This document shows positions 1 through 5,575 of a DNA stretch of 9,125 nt, in pieces (position 1 is the first letter of the stretch; each line of letters begins with the position of its first letter). The notes under the pieces were generated by a model. The model did no database searches, was not told the DNA's origin, and worked only from the letters and a program-made list of their open reading frames with translations. The stretch spans positions 1 through 9,125 of the forward strand of contig JAFYUA010000263.1 in the NCBI GenBank assembly GCA_017549745.1, given 5' to 3'. A program made the translations under genes and the position numbers. The stretch is from Clostridia bacterium (lineage in GTDB: Bacteria; Bacillota; Clostridia; UMGS1810).

Positions 1-51
1 CCGGGCAGCCACCACAAGGGCGTTGTTCAGCTCCTCATTCGCGACCTTCAT
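1..51 (-). other. GC-rich edge segment with a short open frame, origin unclear
   Basis: The first 50 bases are about 62% GC, while the next 60 are about 25% GC. On the minus strand an ATG at 51-49 overlaps the stop of the LicD frame (ATGA) and opens a frame that stays open to the window edge, beginning MKVANEELNNALVVAAR. An AAAGG lies directly against this ATG, which is too close for a normal ribosome binding site. I do not recognise the peptide. It may be the start of an unrelated downstream gene, the edge of an inserted element, or a misassembled contig end. Seventeen codons are too few to decide. Confidence 0.2.
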
Positions 52-362
52 CCTTTCACATTTTCAACAAGAGTAGTTTGTTTATCATACACTTTACAAA
101 AAGGATATACAAAATCATCATTTATTCCGGGGAATTCTATATAATATTGTCCTGCATTATATTTGGAGCATATTTCTCGAAGCTTATTATAATCATCGCG
201 AGGCATACCCACATCAATATCGTCATCCCATGGTATAAACCCATTGTGCCGAATTGCGCCAAGCGCTGTACCACCCAAAGCATAATATTGTAAATTTTCT
301 TTTTCGCATACATTGTGAAACCAATTTAACATGGTTAACAATTTCTGCTGCAGTTCATTCAT
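48..362 (-). CDS. LicD-family phosphotransferase, truncated (N-terminal part only)
   Basis: LicD-family (nucleotidyltransferase-fold) enzymes move phosphocholine or a related phosphoryl group from a CDP carrier onto cell-surface glycans. Diagnostic residues are visible: GGTALGAIRHNGFIPWDDDID at about residues 30-50, with the metal-binding acidic cluster D46-D48 and D50, then MPRDDY at 53-58 and the start of the family's KVYDKQTTLVEN block at about 90-100. Family members are usually about 250-280 residues; this frame ends at 104, right where the conserved block would continue, so the C-terminal half is missing. GGAG nine bases before the ATG supports the start. It lies 29 bases behind the glycosyltransferase and is last in the operon. 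Base composition is very AT-rich. As it stands the protein is probably non-functional, unless the stop is an assembly artefact. Confidence 0.8.
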   Translation of the reverse strand: MNELQQKLLTMLNWFHNVCEKENLQYYALGGTALGAIRHNGFIPWDDDIDVGMPRDDYNKLREICSKYNAGQYYIEFPGINDDFVYPFCKVYDKQTTLVENVKG

Positions 363-391
363 ATAATCACGCTCCGTATCTGTTTGTGAAA

Positions 392-1408
392 TCAGTTTTC
401 GGGGTTGAAATATAACTTTTTTCGTTTAAATGGCATTTTCATCAAACCTACAATTGTGCCAACACCATATGAAATATGTAAACACAAGAAAATTAAAGGC
501 ATTGTAAACACATAAGGATTGAATTTTCTGTTAAGTGAAGAAATTATTGTATTGCCTACTGCGAAAATCGCATACAAGCTCCACATCAAAGCTGACAAAT
601 GCCAAAAACCCATACATGCAAGCAGAGTTGTCAATATGATTGCTAAAACAAATGCGAATGGCACCAAATGATATAATGATATACATCCTGGGCACACGCC
701 AAGAGTAAGACCAATCCAATAACCATTCCCATACTTTTGTTTTATATTCTTTTTCAAACTGCTTCTTGCATATTGATATGACACAATCTGAGGGTCATAG
801 CAAAGCTTATATCCGGCTTTGCGAATTCTGTAGTGCATTTCATTGTCTTCTGTGCGAAGCAAGTTTTCGTTGAAACCACCGGCTTTTTCAAACACCTCGC
901 GTCTATATGCTGCATGAAACATCGTTTTAACATACATTTTTTTCTCGCTGTGTTTGCATTGGTTTACGCTGCTGCCAAACAAAGAGTTTTCAGCCTGAAG
1001 CAACATTTTACGCCACAAAGTCTCATCTTCAATCAAGCAAGGCCTCATACCGCCCGAAACAAATTCGCCACTTTCTATGTTAGCTATGTTTTTCTCGGTG
1101 AAATCACATGGTATTTGGGTATGTGCATCCAATCTGATTATGACATCGCAAGTTGAGTTTTTGATTGCCACATTCCATCCTGAAGCTTGTACTTTTTTGG
1201 GATTGTCAACAACTACTACAGACTTAAAGCTTTTATTATTAGACTTGAATTCTTGCATAATCGAATGAGTGCTATCAGTAGAAGCACTGTCAACCAAGAC
1301 AATCTCAATAAGTTCGTGAGGATATGTCTGACTTTGTAAGTCATTTAAAACCGATGGCAAATGCTTTTCTTCATTGTATGCCACTACACAAAGTGAAACT
1401 GTCAACAT
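392..1408 (-). CDS. Family 2 glycosyltransferase, ExoA-like, membrane-associated
   Basis: This is a GT-A fold glycosyltransferase that probably adds a sugar to a lipid-linked glycan on the cytoplasmic face of the membrane. The N-terminus MLTVSLCVVAYNEEKHL is the usual GT2 nucleotide-sugar start. LVDSASTDST (about 38-47) follows, then RLDAHT (92-97), where DAH stands in the place of the metal-binding DXD. RTEDNEMHYRIRKAG (185-199) carries the likely base in TED. The DNPKK...GWNVAI block (68-82) and the RLDAHT/TEDNE pair resemble the succinoglycan ExoA group. About three hydrophobic segments between residues 245 and 322 make a membrane anchor, and the tail is basic. GAGGAG lies eight bases before the ATG; the gene starts 21 bases after the sugar transferase stop. 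Several stretches are only 28-30% GC, well below the upstream genes. Donor and acceptor sugars cannot be read from the sequence. Confidence 0.85.
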   Translation of the reverse strand: MLTVSLCVVAYNEEKHLPSVLNDLQSQTYPHELIEIVLVDSASTDSTHSIMQEFKSNNKSFKSVVVVDNPKKVQASGWNVAIKNSTCDVIIRLDAHTQIPCDFTEKNIANIESGEFVSGGMRPCLIEDETLWRKMLLQAENSLFGSSVNQCKHSEKKMYVKTMFHAAYRREVFEKAGGFNENLLRTEDNEMHYRIRKAGYKLCYDPQIVSYQYARSSLKKNIKQKYGNGYWIGLTLGVCPGCISLYHLVPFAFVLAIILTTLLACMGFWHLSALMWSLYAIFAVGNTIISSLNRKFNPYVFTMPLIFLCLHISYGVGTIVGLMKMPFKRKKLYFNPEN

Positions 1409-1429
1409 AACATTAACTCCTCATAAATT

Positions 1430-2119
1430 TTAACTCTTCACAACTGCCCAAACTGTCATAGCCAAAAGCTTTATGTCATACCAAAAGCTGAACTTTTTGA
1501 TATACTCAAGGTTATATTTCATTTTTTCGGGCAAAATATCTTTGACATAGGTTTCGTCTGCATCAGAAGCATTTTGCAAAAGAGTCTCCTCGTCTTTGTA
1601 GTGTATGCATGCAAGAGATGTGACCCCTGCAGGCATCAGAAGTGTGGCGAGCATTTCACGCTCGTAGCAATCCACATATTTGCGCACCTCGGGGCGTGTG
1701 CCCACAAACGACATGTCGCCAAATAATATGTTGATGAGCTGAGGAAGCTCGTCGAGACGATATTTGCGCAAAAATCTGCCTACTTTGGTGATGCGCGCAT
1801 CATTGTTGACAGTGACGAGTGTGCCGAGCTTGTCGGCATTTGATACCATTGTGCGGAATTTGTATATTCTGAAAGCTTTGCCATATTTGGTGATGCGTTC
1901 CTGGCGGTAAAATATCGAGCCATTTGAATCAAGCTTAATGGCTATGGCAATGATAATCATGGGAAGTGCACATATGAGAATCATGCATAGCGACACGATA
2001 AAATCAAAACAACGCTTGACAAAAAGGCTTGTTTTCTTTTGGGATAAGATATCATAATACATCTGCAGAGAATCCGTTTTGAAATCCTCAGGCAAAGTCT
2101 GAAATTCTTTGAGAAGCAT
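1430..2119 (-). CDS. Initiating phosphoglycosyl transferase (bacterial sugar transferase, PglC/WbaP C-terminal type)
   Basis: Enzymes of this monotopic family transfer a sugar-1-phosphate from a UDP-sugar to undecaprenyl phosphate, the first membrane step of capsule, teichoic acid or glycoprotein glycan assembly. One hydrophobic segment (about 38-61) begins at KRCFDFIVS, the usual re-entrant membrane helix. The conserved core follows: IFYRQERITKYGKAFRIYKFRTM (69-91), RLDELPQL (121-128) with the catalytic Asp123-Glu124 pair, and GDMSFVGTRPE (134-144). At 229 residues it is the short form without the extra membrane domain of WbaP. GTRPE replaces the more common GPRPE, and the C-terminus (PAGVTSLACIHYKDEETLL) departs from the common PGITGWAQV form. 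The start has GGAG eight bases upstream, placed inside the last codons of the aminotransferase gene, whose stop is only three bases away, so translation is probably coupled. The sugar substrate is likely the aminotransferase product, by context. Confidence 0.9.
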   Translation of the reverse strand: MLLKEFQTLPEDFKTDSLQMYYDILSQKKTSLFVKRCFDFIVSLCMILICALPMIIIAIAIKLDSNGSIFYRQERITKYGKAFRIYKFRTMVSNADKLGTLVTVNNDARITKVGRFLRKYRLDELPQLINILFGDMSFVGTRPEVRKYVDCYEREMLATLLMPAGVTSLACIHYKDEETLLQNASDADETYVKDILPEKMKYNLEYIKKFSFWYDIKLLAMTVWAVVKS

Positions 2120-2122
2120 AAG

Positions 2123-3322
2123 TTATACTCCTATCAATTCTTTTACATTTTCAATCACATATTCTACATCATCCATGCTCATCTTGGTGTTGAGAGGAAG
2201 AGTGACTTCATTGGCAAACTGGCTGTATGCGTTTGGATAATCTGCAATATCAAAGCCGAGTTTTTTATATGCAGTGTGCATAGGAAGAGGCTTATAGTGA
2301 ACATTGCACGCTATGCCGCGCTCTGCCATTGACACGATGAATTTATTGCGAAATTCTGTGTCTTTCCCTGCAAGGCGGGTAAGGCAAAGATGTCCGCTTG
2401 AGGTGTATGTATCGGTATAATGAGAAAGAACATCGAGACCAACTGCACAAAGCTCGCTTTCGTATTTTTGAATATATGCCTTTCTGAGTGAGAGCATATC
2501 ATCATATCTTTCGAGCTGTGCAAGACCTATGGCAGCCATAATATCGGTCATGTTACACTTGTAGGCTGGCATGACAATGTCATATTCCCAAGCGCCAAGC
2601 TGAGTTTTGGCAAGGGCATCTTTTGATTGACCATGAAGCGACAAAAGCATATATTGTTTGTATAGGGTTTCATCGTCTATCCCGTCAATTGATTTCCATG
2701 TCACAGCTCCGCCCTCGGCGGTGGTGAGATTTTTGACTGCATGGAAAGAGAATGAAGTAAAATCTGCCACACTTCCGCTCATGCACCCATGATAGCTTGC
2801 ACCCATGCCATGAGCCGAGTCGGCAATCACAATAACTCTGCCAAAAGCTTTTTGAATATCGTTTGCTGGCTCAAACATTTGTTTTGCAGAATTGATAGCA
2901 TCAAAAATCTTGTCATAGTCACACATGACACCTGCAATATCCACACATATTATTGCCTTAGTCTTGGGAGTGATAGCCGATGCAATTTTTTCATAGTCAA
3001 TAAAATAACTGCCCTCGGCAGTATCAACAATCACGGGGGTTGCACCCACATGAGTGATTACGCTTGCGCTTGCAGTATAGGTGTAGGCAGAGGTGATAAC
3101 CTCGTCGCCCTCTCCTATGCCCAAAAGTCTGAGAGTCATTTCCATGCATGCTGTGGCAGAATTGAGACACACTGCCTTGTCGGTTCCGCACCAGTCAGCT
3201 ATTTTTTGTTCAAAAAGCTTTGTTTTGGGTCCTGTGGTGATCCATCCGCTCCTGAGCACCTCAGTGACATATTGTATTTCCTTGTCTGAAATATCGGGCG
3301 GCGAAAAGGGAATGTTTCTCAT
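2123..3322 (-). CDS. DegT/DnrJ/EryC1-family PLP-dependent sugar aminotransferase
   Basis: This family makes amino sugars by transferring an amino group, normally from glutamate, to an NDP-4-keto-6-deoxy sugar using pyridoxal phosphate. Visible marks, numbered from the upstream ATG at 3340: the SGWITTGPKTKLFE entry block (31-44), NSATACMEMTL (60-70), DEVITSAYTYTASA (79-92), IADSAHGMG (172-180) with Asp174 expected to hold the PLP ring nitrogen, and SFHAVKNLTTAEGG (198-211) with Lys203 as the PLP Schiff-base lysine. The C-terminal region has VHYKPLPMHTAYK, as in PglE, ArnB and PseC relatives. I place the start at 3322 because GGAG sits eight bases before that ATG, whereas the ATG at 3340 has no such site; this gives 399 residues. 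First gene of the glycan operon, behind its own promoter. The neighbouring dehydratase probably supplies its substrate. Product stereochemistry (gluco or galacto) cannot be told. Confidence 0.9.
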   Translation of the reverse strand: MRNIPFSPPDISDKEIQYVTEVLRSGWITTGPKTKLFEQKIADWCGTDKAVCLNSATACMEMTLRLLGIGEGDEVITSAYTYTASASVITHVGATPVIVDTAEGSYFIDYEKIASAITPKTKAIICVDIAGVMCDYDKIFDAINSAKQMFEPANDIQKAFGRVIVIADSAHGMGASYHGCMSGSVADFTSFSFHAVKNLTTAEGGAVTWKSIDGIDDETLYKQYMLLSLHGQSKDALAKTQLGAWEYDIVMPAYKCNMTDIMAAIGLAQLERYDDMLSLRKAYIQKYESELCAVGLDVLSHYTDTYTSSGHLCLTRLAGKDTEFRNKFIVSMAERGIACNVHYKPLPMHTAYKKLGFDIADYPNAYSQFANEVTLPLNTKMSMDDVEYVIENVKELIGV

Positions 3323-3330
3323 TTGTGAAT

Positions 3331-3334
3331 CTCC
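3331..3334 (-). promoter_or_regulatory. Ribosome binding site deciding the aminotransferase start
   Basis: GGAG on the minus strand lies eight bases before the ATG at 3322. The upstream in-frame ATG at 3340 is preceded by AACTGCACTGTATGC without a Shine-Dalgarno, so the shorter protein is preferred. Confidence 0.65.
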
Positions 3335-3377
3335 ATTCATGCATACAGTGCAGTTATTTTAATCAGTATAACATTTG

Positions 3378-3400
3378 TTACAATCGCAAATTATTACAAT
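3378..3400 (-). repeat. Short direct repeat in the aminotransferase leader
   Basis: The heptamer ATTGTAA occurs twice on the minus strand (3400-3394 and 3384-3378), 16 bases apart, just downstream of the predicted transcription start. It could be part of an operator, but the region is so AT-rich that chance is a serious alternative. Confidence 0.25.
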
Positions 3401-3416
3401 TATCACAACTTATTAT

Positions 3417-3445
3417 ATTATATAACATTACTATACAAAAGTCAA
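3417..3445 (-). promoter_or_regulatory. Sigma-A type promoter of the glycan operon
   Basis: On the minus strand TTGACT (3445-3440), a 17-base spacer and TATAAT (3422-3417) give an almost perfect vegetative promoter. The start should be near 3410, leaving a leader of about 88 bases before the aminotransferase ATG at 3322. The -35 box begins right at the end of the T-tract of the preceding terminator, so the operon is insulated from the dehydratase gene. A weaker extended -10 (TGTTATACT, 3373-3365) lies further down in the leader. Confidence 0.8.
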
Positions 3446-3498
3446 TAGAAAAACCCTGTTTCCAAACAATTTAAAAGTCTTTGAAAACAGGGTTTTTT
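3446..3498 (-). terminator. Rho-independent terminator after the dehydratase gene
   Basis: Arms at 3450-3466 and 3480-3496 pair over 17 positions with one mismatch around a 13-base loop. The core is ACCCTGTTT against the matching AAACAGGGT. On the minus strand the stem is followed by TTTTTC. T-runs on both sides mean it could also stop transcription from the plus strand. The hairpin lies six bases beyond the dehydratase stop. Confidence 0.85.
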
Positions 3499-3504
3499 GT
3501 CGTT

Positions 3505-5397
3505 TTATGAGCGTGTGGATTCGCACTGTTTGTTGAAGCTTATGTTGTCTCTGATATAGGTGGGCACTACCTTTTCAAGCACACTGCGCACCTCGTCATC
3601 ATCACGATTGTCAACTGCCTTTTGCAAAAGAGCAAGCGACTCTTGCAACGCGTCATAGCCAAGAGATTCGGGCTTGTCTACAAATATCTTTTTGTGCTGA
3701 GTATGTTTAAGATTGTCAGAATTCATAAGGAGCTCTTCATAGAGCTTTTCACCAGGTCTCAGACCTACGATTTCAATCTTGATATCAACATTGGGTTTGT
3801 AGCCTGAGAGTCTTATGAGATTTTCGGCAAGGTTATAGATTTTGACAGGCTTGCCCATATCGAGGATGAAAATTTCACCGCCGTTGGCATAGCACGCCGC
3901 CTGAATAACAAGCTGAGCCGCCTCGGGAATCGTCATGAAGAATCTGATGACATCCTTGTGAGTTACCTTTACAGGTCCACCATTTTCTATCTGACGCTTG
4001 AAAAGCGGAATAACGCTGCCGTTTGAGCCAAGCACATTGCCGAAACGCACTGTAACAAAATCAGTTTCACTGATATTTTCCATGCACTGAATTATCATTT
4101 CACAAAGTCTCTTTGAAGCACCCATAACATTGGTGGGGTTAACGGCTTTGTCGGTGGATATCATAACAAACTTATCAACGCCGAATTTATCGGCAGTGAT
4201 TGCAAGATTGTAGGTGCCGAAGACATTGTTTTTGATAGCCTCGCGAGGGCTTGACTCCATAAGCGGAACATGCTTGTGGGCAGCCGCATGGAAAACTATC
4301 TGCGGTCGATACTGTGCAAAAATCTCCTCGAGGCGAACCTTGTCGCGAATGGATGCAATGAGAACAACGGGCTTGTTGTCGGGATATTTTTCATTGAGTT
4401 CCATCTGAATGTCATAAGCATTGTTTTCATATATATCCACAATGACGAGAGTCTTCGGGGAAAAACGCATTATCTGACGGCAAAGCTCTGAGCCGATTGA
4501 CCCACCGCCGCCAGTGACCATGATGACCTTGCCTGAAACGAGGTCCTTGATGCGGTCATTATCGAGCACAACGGGCTCCCTATCCAAAAGGTCTTCTATG
4601 CGTACATCACGAATCACATTTTCTTTTTCGGGAGCATCTACAAGCTCGCTAAGACCCGGGATTGTCTTTATACTACATTTTGTCTGACTGCATATGTCAA
4701 TAATTTCTTTGCGTTCTTCGGCATATGCAGATGGAATGGCAAGAATAATGCGGTCAATGTCCATCTGCTCGCATATGCGCACGATGTCATATCTGCCACC
4801 AAGAACCTTAACGCCAAAAAATTTCTTACCATGCTTTGCACGGTCATCGTCGATAAAACCAACAATCTCAACATTGGTGTCACCTGCCGACTTGGAATTA
4901 TTCATAATTATTCTGCCTGCATCGCCAGCACCAATAATGAGCACGCGATGCACAGCATTGCCAACAGTGGTATTGTCATGCTTCACTCTCAAACCAATTG
5001 CCTTGTGAAGCTCCTTGGCAAACATACGAATTACTGTCATTGACAAAACAGAGAGAATGGCTATGACAAAATTTATGCGTCTGTGAGCAAAATGAATTAT
5101 CCCAAGCAGACGCAAAGCTTCGTTTACAACAAAAACCATTACAACCGCCACGATGTTGACAAGCAGAAACTTCACAAGCTCACCTGTACCGCTATAGCAC
5201 CATGCAGTGGTATACACCCGAAACGCCGCAAAGGTAACCAAATTACATGCAGTATACATGCCACCGGTAAAAAATACCACTTCTTCGGTGAGGGGCATCT
5301 CGGAAAAAACTGTGAAATATGTGAGCAAAGTTGACATCAACACAGAAAGTATATCAAGTATAAAAATATATCTATTGCGTATATATGTTTTGTTCAT
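3505..5397 (-). CDS. Membrane-anchored NDP-sugar 4,6-dehydratase, CapD/PglF type
   Basis: The likely reaction converts UDP-GlcNAc to a UDP-4-keto-6-deoxy-HexNAc, the step that precedes amination to bacillosamine- or AAT-type sugars. About four hydrophobic segments (roughly 9-32, 42-62, 75-98, 107-124) anchor the protein. A first Rossmann-like domain carries GAGDAG (156-161). The C-terminal short-chain dehydrogenase domain has TGGGGSIGS (295-303), AAAHKHVPLME (371-381) and the active site STDKAVNPTNVMGASKR (414-430). In it Met425 takes the place of the classical Tyr, Lys429 is kept, and Thr415-Asp416-Lys417 is intact, as in Campylobacter PglF. RFGNVLGSNGSV (451-462) and GLRPGEKLYEELL (545-557) complete the family pattern. 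At 630 residues it is close to the usual length. GGAG nine bases before the ATG supports the start. It has its own promoter and terminator. The alternative is a C5-epimerase/dehydratase activity of the same family. Confidence 0.93.
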   Translation of the reverse strand: MNKTYIRNRYIFILDILSVLMSTLLTYFTVFSEMPLTEEVVFFTGGMYTACNLVTFAAFRVYTTAWCYSGTGELVKFLLVNIVAVVMVFVVNEALRLLGIIHFAHRRINFVIAILSVLSMTVIRMFAKELHKAIGLRVKHDNTTVGNAVHRVLIIGAGDAGRIIMNNSKSAGDTNVEIVGFIDDDRAKHGKKFFGVKVLGGRYDIVRICEQMDIDRIILAIPSAYAEERKEIIDICSQTKCSIKTIPGLSELVDAPEKENVIRDVRIEDLLDREPVVLDNDRIKDLVSGKVIMVTGGGGSIGSELCRQIMRFSPKTLVIVDIYENNAYDIQMELNEKYPDNKPVVLIASIRDKVRLEEIFAQYRPQIVFHAAAHKHVPLMESSPREAIKNNVFGTYNLAITADKFGVDKFVMISTDKAVNPTNVMGASKRLCEMIIQCMENISETDFVTVRFGNVLGSNGSVIPLFKRQIENGGPVKVTHKDVIRFFMTIPEAAQLVIQAACYANGGEIFILDMGKPVKIYNLAENLIRLSGYKPNVDIKIEIVGLRPGEKLYEELLMNSDNLKHTQHKKIFVDKPESLGYDALQESLALLQKAVDNRDDDEVRSVLEKVVPTYIRDNISFNKQCESTRS

Positions 5398-5466
5398 ATA
5401 TTTACACTCCGCATTATATAATATTAATTAATTTTGAACTTTTTAAAACTAATGCTCTAGTAAATT

Positions 5467-5495
5467 ATTATATCTTATTTGCCCTCTTATGTCAA
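5467..5495 (-). promoter_or_regulatory. Consensus sigma-A promoter of the dehydratase gene
   Basis: TTGACA (5495-5490), exactly 17 bases, then TATAAT (5472-5467) match the vegetative consensus at every position. A second TTGACA lies at 5502-5497 but has no -10 at proper spacing. The start should be near 5460, giving a leader of about 62 AT-rich bases in which I see no riboswitch-like structure. Strong, probably constitutive transcription is inferred. Confidence 0.85.
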
Positions 5496-5502
5496 CTGTC
5501 AA

Positions 5503-5543
5503 TTATAAAAAGCTCTGTTTTCGCAATGGAAAACAGAGCTTTT
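5503..5543 (-). terminator. Rho-independent terminator after potD / tRNA fragment
   Basis: A perfect 15-base-pair stem (5508-5522 with 5529-5543, arm AAAAGCTCTGTTTTC) with a 6-base loop. On the minus strand it is followed by a further T (five Ts in all with the arm), then ATAATT. It begins at the CCA end of the tRNA-like fragment, so it may have been the terminator of that tRNA before serving the pot operon. Confidence 0.9.
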
Positions 5544-5566
5544 GGTGAGCCGTCGAAGACTCGAAC
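5543..5566 (-). other. tRNA 3'-end fragment (tRNA-Lys-like), probable recombination scar
   Basis: On the minus strand the 24 bases read G53, T-loop TTCGAGT (fits TTCRANY), T-stem 3' strand CTTCG, acceptor 3' strand ACGGCTC, discriminator A and CCA. The spacing from T54 to A76 is exactly that of a tRNA, and ACGGCTCACCA is a typical bacterial tRNA-Lys ending. The five bases that should be CGAAG in the T-stem are CTCTG, and nothing upstream resembles an anticodon arm, D arm or GAGCCGT, because potD lies there. So only the 3' end is present, the part that integrases usually use as attachment core. It starts ten bases after the potD stop. Confidence 0.6.
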
Positions 5567-5575
5567 AGAGTACGG

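Noticed and set aside
2789..3289. Plus-strand open frame of 166 codons
   Set aside because: It lies wholly inside the aminotransferase gene on the other strand, has Cys/His-rich low-information sequence and no recognisable domain; the minus-strand frame carries conserved PLP motifs.
3323..3340. Upstream ATG at 3340 as aminotransferase start
   Set aside because: It has no Shine-Dalgarno; GGAG lies between it and the ATG at 3322 with proper spacing.
5398..5466. Riboswitch or attenuator in the dehydratase leader
   Set aside because: The leader is short and AT-rich, and I find no convincing stem or conserved aptamer pattern.
3449..5543. Similarity between the two terminator stems (shared CTGTTTTC core) as a mobile repeat
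   Set aside because: The shared core is short, the flanks and loops differ, and similar stems are common among terminators of one genome.
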